NCBI GenBank assembly: GCA_017478485.1
Contig: JAFVDI010000003.1
Coordinates: 62,001-126,000 of the forward strand
Direction of reading: 5' to 3'
Length of the DNA: 64,000 nucleotides
DNA from: Clostridiales bacterium
GTDB lineage: Bacteria > Bacillota > Clostridia > Saccharofermentanales > Saccharofermentanaceae
Both the position numbers and the translations under genes were made by a program. The notes beneath the pieces were generated by a model. It did no database searches and was not told the DNA's origin. It saw only the letters and a list, made by a program, of their open reading frames with translations. Positions 8,795 to 16,939 of this stretch are shown piece after piece. Each line of letters begins with the position of its first letter. Position 1 is the first letter of the stretch.

Positions 8795-9223
8795 ATGGCT
8801 AAACCCGCAGGGCGTATTATGGGCATCGACTTCGGCATGAAGCATATCGGTGTCGCACTTTCTGATGAATTACGAGTTATCGCAAGAGGCTATGAGACCG
8901 TAAACTGGAACGGAGTTGACGATTCCTGGGCGGTAAACCGGATTTCCGAGATCGTAAAGGAAATGAAGGTCAATGCGATAGTCCTGGGCAAACCCACCAG
9001 GACCGACGGAACGAGATCCGAGACGGAAGAGAAGGCTGAGGCTTTCGGTGAGAAGATCAGGGAGGCTACCGGCATAGAACCCGTTTACAAGGATGAGCGT
9101 TTCACCACGGTTATCGCCTCAAGGTATCTTCACGACTGCAACATGAATGCCAAAAAGCAGAAAAAGATCATTGACCAGGTTGCCGCAGAGATAATTCTGC
9201 AGGAATATCTCGATATGCTATAA
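8795..9223 (+). CDS. ruvX: Holliday junction resolvase-like protein RuvX (YqgF)
   Basis: A 142-residue RNase H-fold protein. The first strand carries the catalytic-type Asp (MGIDFGMKHIGVALSD). The VLGKPTRTDGTRSETEEKAE and DERFTT segments and the late Asp in QKKIIDQVAAEII are all typical. The family is linked to pre-16S rRNA 5' processing and to junction resolution. It lies 22 bases after ireB in the conserved gene order. Confidence 0.93.
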   Translation: MAKPAGRIMGIDFGMKHIGVALSDELRVIARGYETVNWNGVDDSWAVNRISEIVKEMKVNAIVLGKPTRTDGTRSETEEKAEAFGEKIREATGIEPVYKDERFTTVIASRYLHDCNMNAKKQKKIIDQVAAEIILQEYLDML

Positions 9224-9259
9224 TAATTATTATTTTTCTAAAAGAAGGAGATAATAATT

Positions 9260-9625
9260 ATGTCTGAAGATAAAGAAATGAACCAGAACGAGCCCATTAA
9301 CCAGAAGGATGAGCTCCTTAGCGCAATCTCTGAAATGGATGTTGATATGGACCGTACCATTACTCTCACAGATGAAGAGACGGGCGAGGATATCGATTTC
9401 ATAGTTAACGACACGTTCAGCATGAACGGCAAGGAATACATCGTTCTTCTCCAGCCCACTGAGGATCCCGATGCCGATTACGAGTATCTGATCATGGAGA
9501 CTGTCACTGTTGACGGCGAAGATATGCTTCAGACCCTTACTGATAAGGAAGCTGACATAATCTACGATTATTACGACAAGCTCTGCGACGAGCTTTACGG
9601 TGACGATGAAGAATCAGACGAATAA
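9260..9625 (+). CDS. DUF1292 domain-containing protein
   Basis: A very acidic 121-residue protein. After about 25 residues comes the DUF1292 core (TITLTDEETGEDIDFIVNDT, then YIVLLQPTEDPDADYEYLIM), which fits YrzB-like proteins that follow ireB and ruvX in Firmicutes. Function is unknown. A clear ribosome binding site (AAGGAG) precedes the ATG. The 3' end overlaps the next gene by about 20 bases. Confidence 0.9.
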   Translation: MSEDKEMNQNEPINQKDELLSAISEMDVDMDRTITLTDEETGEDIDFIVNDTFSMNGKEYIVLLQPTEDPDADYEYLIMETVTVDGEDMLQTLTDKEADIIYDYYDKLCDELYGDDEESDE

Positions 9626-10031
9626 CAAGCCCGCGGGTCTTCGTAAGAAGAAGGCCATTAAAGAGGCACAGAAGGCCAGACAGGCCGGCGAGAACCTCAA
9701 GGCCAACACCAACGATGACCTGTTAGTAATACGTGACGCATACAGCCACAAAGAGTACTATCTCTCTGTGATCGACTCTTTCCTTTTGCAGAAATCCGAG
9801 TATTTCGTCATGTACAATTTCGTTCCGGATAACGGCAGCCATACGCCTCCGGAACTTGTTATCATGCGCGCGGGACGTTCCCCGAAAGGCGACCAGATCC
9901 TGTATTCGATAAAGGATAAGGATGAGCTCGACCGCGCGTTTGTATGCTTCATGCGCAGGTTTTACGCATCACGCGTCCCTGATGACAAGACCAGGAACGG
10001 CGTTGCATCTGCGGAAAGTGCGGCCGAATGA
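9606..10031 (+). CDS. Second DUF1292-like protein with a basic N-terminus
   Basis: A protein of about 141 residues. The first 30 residues are Lys/Arg-rich (LRKKKAIKEAQKARQAGE). The rest resembles the DUF1292 beta core (KEYYLSVIDSFLLQKSEYFVMYNF), so I read it as a diverged paralogue of the preceding gene. The start is uncertain: GTG at 9600 and ATG at 9606 are both in frame and neither has a good ribosome binding site. Its start overlaps the end of the acidic paralogue and its stop overlaps the next start (ATGA), so the three genes are tightly coupled. The opposite charge of the two paralogues is notable. Confidence 0.75.
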   Translation: MKNQTNNKPAGLRKKKAIKEAQKARQAGENLKANTNDDLLVIRDAYSHKEYYLSVIDSFLLQKSEYFVMYNFVPDNGSHTPPELVIMRAGRSPKGDQILYSIKDKDELDRAFVCFMRRFYASRVPDDKTRNGVASAESAAE

Positions 10032-10918
10032 AAATTGCAGAGAAAGCATCCGGATGGCTTTTCGCCATAGGTCTGGCTGTAGCACTCGTACTCATGTTCA
10101 ACTACCTGGATGTCTTGATCCTGATGGGCTTCAAGCATTTCGGAGTAGATACAAAGATCTACAGAGGCGCATTTTCGGCGATTGCGGCAATAGTCAACAT
10201 CATCGTCTTTGTTGCGTTTTTCATTATCTGCAAGAAGATCAGAAGACCGGTCCTTCAGATACAGAAGATCACCTGGATCGAGATACTGCTGGCTGTGATC
10301 GTAGCCATCGGCATGCTTGGCTTTGTCGATACTTTCATCATGGTCTCTGACAGGATAGCCGAATACATCAAGTCCCTGTCCGAACAGATGGATCAGTACA
10401 GGGAATCCGTTGACCGTTATGCTGGCGTCAATGAGGCGGCTGTGCCTCTCTGGGACACCATCTGCTATCTGATAACACTTTGCTTCATCGTTCCGGTAGA
10501 AGAGGAACTGATCTTCAGAGGCGCGGTGTTCGGCGTGCTCAGAAGGAAGATGAGTCCCGTCTTTGCGATAATCTTCACAGCGGTCATTTTCGGCATTATG
10601 CACCGCGTGTCGATCCATACCGCTTACGCCATCGTATGCGGCATGATCCTGACAGCCTGCTACTACTACACAGAGAATATCTTTACGAGCATTCTCATGC
10701 ATTCGCTTTTCAACATCATAGGTTCAGGTGCCGGAGAACTCCTAAAGCTTAAAGAACTCGGTGTTCCGAGGGATGTGAGAAATGAAGTCGTGATGAACTT
10801 CAATATTATCTGCATCCTGATGATGGTACCTGCAGGCCTTTCTTTCCTCGCTCTGGCGCGCATTTCGAGAAAACGCCGTCTGAAACAGAAGGCTGAAAGT
10901 GTGGCTGCCGGTGAGTAA
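10028..10918 (+). CDS. CPBP family intramembrane glutamic endopeptidase
   Basis: A 296-residue polytopic membrane protein with the Abi/CAAX-protease signature: EEELIFRG (about residues 158-165), a His in FGIMHRVS (about 192) and a second His in SILMHSLFN. The family includes Rce1-like proteases that cleave prenyl-type or other membrane substrates; bacterial members act in peptide processing or immunity. The start is coupled to the upstream DUF1292-like gene and the 3' end overlaps the start of the large ectoprotein gene. This makes the next gene's product a natural candidate substrate or partner, by inference only. Confidence 0.9.
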   Translation: MKIAEKASGWLFAIGLAVALVLMFNYLDVLILMGFKHFGVDTKIYRGAFSAIAAIVNIIVFVAFFIICKKIRRPVLQIQKITWIEILLAVIVAIGMLGFVDTFIMVSDRIAEYIKSLSEQMDQYRESVDRYAGVNEAAVPLWDTICYLITLCFIVPVEEELIFRGAVFGVLRRKMSPVFAIIFTAVIFGIMHRVSIHTAYAIVCGMILTACYYYTENIFTSILMHSLFNIIGSGAGELLKLKELGVPRDVRNEVVMNFNIICILMMVPAGLSFLALARISRKRRLKQKAESVAAGE

Positions 10919-13900
10919 ATCGGACATTTTCAGATTCGGCAATACGAGAAGAAGGAAGTTCGCTGTCTATGTGATAACCGTGGCTGCCGTATTTCTTGCG
11001 GCTGCGCTGTTTATGGTCGGCATAGGATTCTTCAGTTACAGGTCTGAACTTGTTACGGTTACTGCTACCGAGACCGATATCGGTGATGCTGCTGCAGCTA
11101 CAGGCGTTAATGCGGCGCTTATCCCCAACGTCAACATGATATGCGATTCATCTTTTGAGAGCCGCAGCAAGTACTACAGCATGCTTGTGGCAGGCAACTC
11201 AGGAAACGCGGTATATCTTAAGCCTGATGCGGTATTGAGCAGCGGCTTTAACGGCAAGATGGCAACAGGTGCTTCGGTACGTATCGTTTCAATTGACGTT
11301 GACGGTGTCATGAACGAGAAGTACTCCGGAAACATAACGGGCTTCGAATCTGCAAGGCTCGGCGCGATCACTCTTCTCGATGACATAAGAGGACTCTACG
11401 GAGAGGATTCCATCGTAAAGGTACGCGGTTTCGGAGGCACTGTCTGCGCTCTTACACAGGAAGGATTCATACTTTACGACATAACCAGCCAGCAGCTCGC
11501 AGGCAGGGTATCGGGCAACGAGAGCTATATGGATATCGCCTGCGCGGATTCGTATGTAATGGCCATTACCATTGACGGCAAGGTATATCTCTCTTCCGAC
11601 GGAAAGAACTTTAATCCCGCAAAGACAGAAGGCGGTTCGTCCGAAGTCCGTGATTACAGCAAATCGGTATTTGCAGGCAGCGGAGCCGTCGGCAAGACAG
11701 CCGCAGCCGCTTTCGGAGACGGAACGGTTGTAAGCGTCTGCGACGGCAAGGTCTGCTATTCAAAGATCCAGGCAACATCAGGGATCACAAAGTTCCTTTC
11801 CTACGATAAAGGTTTTATAGCTGTTACGTCTTCGGGTGACATATACACGTCCTCAAACGGAATCGTTTTCGGTTTTGCAGGTTCATCAAAGACTCTTCAG
11901 GAAAAGATCACGGCTTCCGCGGGAAGAAACGGAAAAGCATGCTTTATCAACGAGAAGGGTGCAGTCGTAACCGTTGAAGTTACAAAAGACGGAATAAGCA
12001 TTAAAGAAGCTTCAGCACCTCTGGTCCAGGCGGACATTCCCGTCTCTATCACGCTTTCCGATTCGGGACTGATCGTTGCGCCTCACATTGACGGAAGGGC
12101 AGTAAGCATCGACCCCTCAACGGGAACCGTAAGCACGTTCACATCAGAGAACATTAAAGTTGAGCGTATCTTAGGCTTTTATTCGGATAAGATCGTTTTC
12201 GATTCGGGAAAAGGCATTTACAGGGCGCAGATTCTTTCCGAGATCGATGTCAGCGGCATCGTTCCTGAAGGAACGATAATGACCGATGACATTATCTTTA
12301 TCGGTGAGGAGAGCAGCGAGTTCGGAGGCTCTGTAAGCAGCGGTGATGAACAGCAGTGGTATATGTCCGGAAACGGATCTTGGGATGTTTACGGAGAGGG
12401 TACCGTATTTGCATTATCAAACTCTTCGTACACCGGATCAGGGTGTGCCAGGATAACCGGAACGGGCGGCAACATTCATGCCCTTTCACAGAAGCTCAGC
12501 GGCCTTTCATCGGATTCGTTCAAGGCAGATACATTCTACAGACTCAGCGTATGGCTTAAATCGCCCGATTGTTCAGGCAAGATATATCTCTGGATCGAAG
12601 GAAAGACTTTCGGCAAGGTCGGAACCACGATAACCAAAGTCACCACGACCTACCAGCAGTACGATTATGTTTTCGCAGTTACGGACCAGATGGTCAAGAA
12701 CAACGAGGAGATACGCATCAACATTGCGTTTGAAGGTCCCGGCACGCTTTATGCCGACAACGTGTATCTGGGGCCCGATTCATACCGTACTTCAGGTATC
12801 CCCACGCATTATCAGGAAGTGTTAAAGCTTGGCAGCCCTGCTGCGATCAGACTCGGAAATCTTAACCTTGCATCATCAGGTTTCTCGTCATCTTCTTTAT
12901 ACGGAATGACCGATGATTCCACATCAGCCGAATTTGAGATCGGAGGCAAGAAGAAGAGAGTCTCTGTATGCAACTCTCTTGAGGACAGTCTCAGGCTGGT
13001 AAATAACTGTGAATCTTCGCCCTGGTTCAAGATGGGTTCCTGTGCGACTTCAGGTGATGTTAACAATTTCCTTGAGTACATGTGCGGTTCTGTTTCCTCC
13101 GTTTACGGAAAGAAGAGGATCGACAACGGCACGGCCATGCCGTGGGCCCGCAGATTCGATCATATCTATATCGAGATCGCAGATACTGAGGGATTCTTTA
13201 TCAGTGATACGCAGAGGGCAGCTTACGTCAATTATGTTATCTCGCTGTTCTCTCAGTCTGAGTATTTTACCGATATCAAGGACAAGGTCATATTCCTGGA
13301 CGGAATGAAGTACGACGGCGGTGTCATGCTGTCATCTGCCAACAGCCATACGATGGCCATGTCGATCGAGACAAACGATCAGAACGCAACCTTCAACGGT
13401 AACATTGAGGCTTCGTTCGCTGTAGCACAGTATGATGTTCCGCGTGTCGATTCAAGCGGCTTCAGGGGTGAGTACATTAATTCGATAACAGTCGGTGAGG
13501 GACTTAACGCCGGCAAGATCGCATCGATCCTCATATCTGACAAGTCCGGTTTTGCAGAGATGTTCCTTTTCGATGCCGGAATAAGCTTCAGACCCGCTTC
13601 ATATACGGATGACACGATGTTCATTAATGCTGCCGAGTTCATAGAAGCAATGAAGGTGTCAAAAGAGCTTGCTGCTTTCCGCGGATGGAAAGAGCTCTAT
13701 GTAGACATAGCAGAGCCCCTAGATGCAGCAAACAAGGGCAAATCCGATGCTTTCCGCAGTGTGTGCTCAACGGCGGTGTTCTATGACGGAAATGATTATC
13801 TGATGATAATATCGAATTCTTCCAATGCTCAGCAGGCATTCCTGATCAACGACAATGCAATAAGAAGCACGAAGAGTACTGTTTTCAGGTATTCTCAGAA

Positions 13901-13994
13901 CGGAACGCTGCTGACGGAGAGACCGCTCAGATCACAGAGCCTGAGGAATATCCTCCAGCCCGGCGAGTATTACATCATAAGGATCAAAAAATAA
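10899..13994 (+). CDS. Large membrane-anchored extracellular protein with propeller-like and carbohydrate-binding-like regions
   Basis: A 1031-residue protein. A basic cytoplasmic start (GNTRRRKFAVYVI) leads into one membrane helix at about residues 24-47, and the rest should be outside. Residues 100-420 show repeated short beta segments with Gly/Asp turns (FGGTVCALTQEGFILYD, TIDGKVYLSSDGKNF), like a beta-propeller. Residues about 485-630 look like a CBM-type jelly roll (DTFYRLSVWLKSPDCSGKIY, GPGTLYADNVYLGPD). The last 400 residues recall glycosidase barrels only vaguely, and I cannot name catalytic residues. The start could be GTG 10899 (AGAAGG upstream) or GTG 10911. Its stop is four bases from the end of a convergent gene. 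Confidence 0.8.
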   Translation: MWLPVSKSDIFRFGNTRRRKFAVYVITVAAVFLAAALFMVGIGFFSYRSELVTVTATETDIGDAAAATGVNAALIPNVNMICDSSFESRSKYYSMLVAGNSGNAVYLKPDAVLSSGFNGKMATGASVRIVSIDVDGVMNEKYSGNITGFESARLGAITLLDDIRGLYGEDSIVKVRGFGGTVCALTQEGFILYDITSQQLAGRVSGNESYMDIACADSYVMAITIDGKVYLSSDGKNFNPAKTEGGSSEVRDYSKSVFAGSGAVGKTAAAAFGDGTVVSVCDGKVCYSKIQATSGITKFLSYDKGFIAVTSSGDIYTSSNGIVFGFAGSSKTLQEKITASAGRNGKACFINEKGAVVTVEVTKDGISIKEASAPLVQADIPVSITLSDSGLIVAPHIDGRAVSIDPSTGTVSTFTSENIKVERILGFYSDKIVFDSGKGIYRAQILSEIDVSGIVPEGTIMTDDIIFIGEESSEFGGSVSSGDEQQWYMSGNGSWDVYGEGTVFALSNSSYTGSGCARITGTGGNIHALSQKLSGLSSDSFKADTFYRLSVWLKSPDCSGKIYLWIEGKTFGKVGTTITKVTTTYQQYDYVFAVTDQMVKNNEEIRINIAFEGPGTLYADNVYLGPDSYRTSGIPTHYQEVLKLGSPAAIRLGNLNLASSGFSSSSLYGMTDDSTSAEFEIGGKKKRVSVCNSLEDSLRLVNNCESSPWFKMGSCATSGDVNNFLEYMCGSVSSVYGKKRIDNGTAMPWARRFDHIYIEIADTEGFFISDTQRAAYVNYVISLFSQSEYFTDIKDKVIFLDGMKYDGGVMLSSANSHTMAMSIETNDQNATFNGNIEASFAVAQYDVPRVDSSGFRGEYINSITVGEGLNAGKIASILISDKSGFAEMFLFDAGISFRPASYTDDTMFINAAEFIEAMKVSKELAAFRGWKELYVDIAEPLDAANKGKSDAFRSVCSTAVFYDGNDYLMIISNSSNAQQAFLINDNAIRSTKSTVFRYSQNGTLLTERPLRSQSLRNILQPGEYYIIRIKK

Positions 13995-13998
13995 GGGC

Positions 13999-14541
13999 TC
14001 AGGCGTTGTCCCTGATAAGGCCGGGGAGCATTCCCGGGATCTTTCCGTAAGAAGTTTTCCATGCCCTGCAAAGTGCTGATGCTTCTGCTTCAGAAGAGAC
14101 CGTTATCTCGGCGCGGAAAGGCATTCCGGAATTATCTGAAAAGAGAGTTACCTTCCAAAGTCCGTCCGGCGTGGGAGACTTGGAACTTGTTACCAGTGAC
14201 GCCAGATGCATTTCTTCCTTAAGTTCTTTGACGGAAGCGTCAAGATTGGCAATGACAGTCGAATTGATGGCGGGCATGGCATCGTCAAGCAGTGCTTTTC
14301 CGCCTGCGGAGATCGTAAGCGTCTCGGTTCCGCCGATTGCAGAAGATGAGTCCCCCTCTTCATATTCGCGGTCCATCAGATTGCCTGCGATAAGTTCTTC
14401 GTATGCTCTGCTGAACGTAAAGAAATCAGTGTAGAGCTGGTCGATACACCTGTTCATGAGCAGGTGATAACTGATGCCGGGAACGCGGCTTACGAGATAG
14501 AGGATCCTGATCTTTGCTTCAGCAATCGAAAAATCTGCCAT
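13999..14541 (-). CDS. DUF4364 family protein, probable winged-helix regulator
   Basis: About 180 residues. The beginning AEAKIRILYLVSRVPGISYH and SRAYEELIAGNLMDRE match the N-terminal winged-helix part of DUF4364 proteins of Clostridia, whose function is not established. The C-terminal half is mixed alpha/beta. An in-frame upstream ATG at 14580 exists. The site AAAGGAG precedes the ATG at 14541, which I use as the start. The gene is divergent from the ChW wall-protein gene, with 93 bases between them. Confidence 0.85.
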   Translation of the reverse strand: MADFSIAEAKIRILYLVSRVPGISYHLLMNRCIDQLYTDFFTFSRAYEELIAGNLMDREYEEGDSSSAIGGTETLTISAGGKALLDDAMPAINSTVIANLDASVKELKEEMHLASLVTSSKSPTPDGLWKVTLFSDNSGMPFRAEITVSSEAEASALCRAWKTSYGKIPGMLPGLIRDNA

Positions 14542-14598
14542 TTGGTACTCCTTTGTTCCAATTATAATCGAAAGTCTCAAAATTGACTCATATTTTTA

Positions 14599-14628
14599 TT
14601 GATATGGTGTTACACCTTTTAATATAAT
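14599..14628 (+). promoter_or_regulatory. Promoter for the ChW wall-protein gene; implies a leaderless message
   Basis: TTGATA (14599-14604) and TATAAT (14623-14628) are 18 bases apart. The ATG of the gene begins at 14635, the expected +1 position, and no ribosome binding site precedes it. Confidence 0.5.
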
Positions 14629-14634
14629 TAAAAA

Positions 14635-15981
14635 ATGCATAAATACGGGGACAGGATCAATACAACATACCTTTGTAAGAAAGCTTTTGCCGCTGCTCTT
14701 GCTGCAGTGACATGTTTTTCCATGTCCGCAGGAATAATGCCTTTGGAATATGTTTTCGCCGGTGAAGTCCCCTCAGCAGTTTCTGACGAAAACGGCGGAG
14801 GTGAAAAGGAAGAGGGCGGAACCAAGGCTGGATCCGAAACGAAGAATTCTGAAAAGGCTGACGTAAAAGAGTCTGATGCCAAAGCCCCTGAGGAGAAAGG
14901 CGGACAGACGGAAAAGCCTGAAGAAAAAAATCCGGAAGAAAGAGTTCCTGAGGAGAAAGAAACAGAAAATACGGAACCTGAAGAAAAATCAGGGGCGTCT
15001 GAGACACCTTCGGAAGAAAGCAGTGAAAACACCGAAACGGAGCCTGCAGAGCAGCCATCTGAAACGCCTTCTGAAACACCCGAACAAACACCGTCTGAAC
15101 CCGCTGCGGAAACTCCTTCCGAAAAAACTCCCGATGCCTCTCAGGAAACTCAGGAGCCTTCTGCCGATACAGATGCGGAAGAACCTGAAGAGATCAAATA
15201 CACTCTTTCAGGAAAAGGATATCTGCCGAAAAACAAAGCGAAGAAAGCACAGTTTAAGGACGGCATTCTCACTTTAGGAAAGAAAGGCAAGAGACTTGAG
15301 GCCTTTTCGATCAAGCTCAATAACGGAACAGGTTATTCCGGAAGCATTTCCTACAGGGCATATGTGAGGAAAAAGGGATGGACCAAATGGGCTTCTTCAG
15401 GAAAGAAGATCGGGACCAAAAGGAAGAACCTTAGGATCGAAGCTGTTCAGATCAGGCTTACGGGCGAACTTGCAAAGCATTATTTCGTTGAGTATAAGGC
15501 TTCTGTAAGTTCATATTCCGACAGACAGGGATGGGTTCATAACAACTCGATAGCAGGCACCAGAAAAAACTCCAAGAGGATAGAAGTGCTTCAGGTCAGG
15601 CTTGTTCCTGTTGAGAAAAACGATACTTCCTCGGTCATATACAGACTCTGCGGCCAGACTTACGGCTGGCAGTCTAACTGGAGCAAAGACGGCAAGGCAT
15701 CCGGAACGTTTTCGAAGCGTGTCGAAGGATTAACCGTTTCACTCGGACCTTCCAGGTATCTTGGCGGTATTTCATACAGGTCGTATGTTGAGGGCGAAGG
15801 CTGGAAAAGCTGGGTTTCTAACGGCTCCATAAGCACCGGCAAAAAGAAGAACAAGAGAGTTGAAGCCCTGCAGATCAAACTGACCGGTGACATGGCTAAT
15901 TACTATGACGTTTATTACCGTGTTTATCTGCAGTCTTTCGGATGGCTGGGATGGGCAAGAAACGGCCAGACCGCTGGCTGA
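14635..15981 (+). CDS. Secreted ChW-repeat protein, N-terminal part, ended by an in-frame TGA
   Basis: 448 residues up to the TGA. A signal peptide covers about residues 10-42 (KKAFAAALAAVTCFSMSAG). An extended linker rich in Glu, Pro, Ser and Thr follows (about 45-187). From about 188 there are repeats of about 45-50 residues ending in patterns such as RIEAVQIRLTG, with GW...W cores (GWTKWASSGKKIG, GWKSWVSNGSIS, GWLGWARNGQTAG). These match the clostridial hydrophobic W (ChW) repeat. The stop falls inside the last repeat, between AG and TG of its usual AG-x-TG turn. The same frame stays open to 16791. The product is therefore a truncated protein, a pseudogene half, or part of a recoded product. 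Confidence 0.8.
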   Translation: MHKYGDRINTTYLCKKAFAAALAAVTCFSMSAGIMPLEYVFAGEVPSAVSDENGGGEKEEGGTKAGSETKNSEKADVKESDAKAPEEKGGQTEKPEEKNPEERVPEEKETENTEPEEKSGASETPSEESSENTETEPAEQPSETPSETPEQTPSEPAAETPSEKTPDASQETQEPSADTDAEEPEEIKYTLSGKGYLPKNKAKKAQFKDGILTLGKKGKRLEAFSIKLNNGTGYSGSISYRAYVRKKGWTKWASSGKKIGTKRKNLRIEAVQIRLTGELAKHYFVEYKASVSSYSDRQGWVHNNSIAGTRKNSKRIEVLQVRLVPVEKNDTSSVIYRLCGQTYGWQSNWSKDGKASGTFSKRVEGLTVSLGPSRYLGGISYRSYVEGEGWKSWVSNGSISTGKKKNKRVEALQIKLTGDMANYYDVYYRVYLQSFGWLGWARNGQTAG

Positions 15982-16017
15982 ACAGGTGTTTACAGGCGTA
16001 TAGAGAAGATCCAGATA

Positions 16018-16791
16018 GTGCTTCGCGAAAAGGAATCCGGTGAGCCCGGTGATCTTGAGGGCATTATAAGTGCAAAACCGCATGCCTATTATTCCGCTTC
16101 AAATACGAATGCGATCATGACATATAAGAACATTCTCGATCGCGGTTATACCGATCCTGACGTGTTCCGCAGTAAGCTCATCAAGAATTTCGAGTACATG
16201 AACGGCGTCGGTTATTTCCACATGGGAAAGATGGTCCAGGGCTATACTGACTGCGCGGGATCTGTATCACTTGCTTTCAGGGTTGCCCTCGGCACTGCGA
16301 AGTTCACGAAAAAGTATAAGAAGGGCTCGCTTAGCAACGGAAAGCAGCTTTACGGCATCGGTGTAAACTACTGCGGGATCAAGAGCTATAAGGACAAGTA
16401 CGGTTGGTGCCGTAACGGTACAGCTTCGGTAAACAGCCATTTCCTCAATACGATAGTCAAGAACAGAAAGATCAAGTATACGCAGATCTCGCTTTCGGAC
16501 AGGAACGACGGCGTGCACGGCTGGTCAAATGAAGAATGGATCGATTATCTCAAGGAAACAGGCGCAAAGCCCGGTGATGTCTTTGTCTGGTTCAATCACG
16601 ACTGGAGCAAGAAGAAGGGCCAGCATATGACAATGTTTGCAGGGATCGGTGAGGACGGAATAGCTTATGAATGGACCGCGAGCAGCACATATGGTGTAAT
16701 CCTGTCACCCCTTACAGACAGGACTCCCCAGAACATCTTCGAGTCATTTACGCTTATCAAGGGCGTAGCTGACGTAACAGGCCATAACTGA
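16018..16791 (+). CDS. C-terminal NlpC/P60-like catalytic part of the TGA-interrupted wall protein
   Basis: This is in the same reading frame as the upstream ChW part; only one TGA (15979-15981) separates them. The frame between the stop and GTG 16018 still encodes the end of a ChW repeat (TGVYRRIEKIQIVL), so GTG 16018 is only the first possible start and has no evident ribosome binding site. The catalytic region has a Cys in TDCAGSVSLAF, the KPGDVFVWFNHD strand and a His in GQHMTMFAGIG. This order of Cys then His is that of NlpC/P60-type cysteine peptidases or amidases acting on peptidoglycan. Alone it lacks a signal peptide. The intact-looking frame argues for a recent stop, a sequence error, or readthrough. 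Confidence 0.7.
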   Translation: MLREKESGEPGDLEGIISAKPHAYYSASNTNAIMTYKNILDRGYTDPDVFRSKLIKNFEYMNGVGYFHMGKMVQGYTDCAGSVSLAFRVALGTAKFTKKYKKGSLSNGKQLYGIGVNYCGIKSYKDKYGWCRNGTASVNSHFLNTIVKNRKIKYTQISLSDRNDGVHGWSNEEWIDYLKETGAKPGDVFVWFNHDWSKKKGQHMTMFAGIGEDGIAYEWTASSTYGVILSPLTDRTPQNIFESFTLIKGVADVTGHN

Positions 16792-16939
16792 TCATTCTTC
16801 AATATTTGCTATAAGTGCTTTCAGACGGCCAGAATATATCTAAAATTTGATTATTTAATCTCAAAAATCTGTACAAGAACGCGCTTTGCGGTGATATACT
16901 TTGTAATGCTTTTGAAATAATCTGCAAGGAGTTATTGAG

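Noticed and set aside
9922..10702. Long overlapping frames on both strands across the 10028 CPBP gene
   Set aside because: The CPBP frame has membrane segments and catalytic motifs. The others have shadow-like composition, rich in His, Arg, Cys and Ser, with no ribosome binding site.
14657..15277. Frames on both strands over the acidic linker of the ChW protein
   Set aside because: Low-complexity repeats keep other frames open by chance; the signal peptide and ChW repeats identify the real frame.
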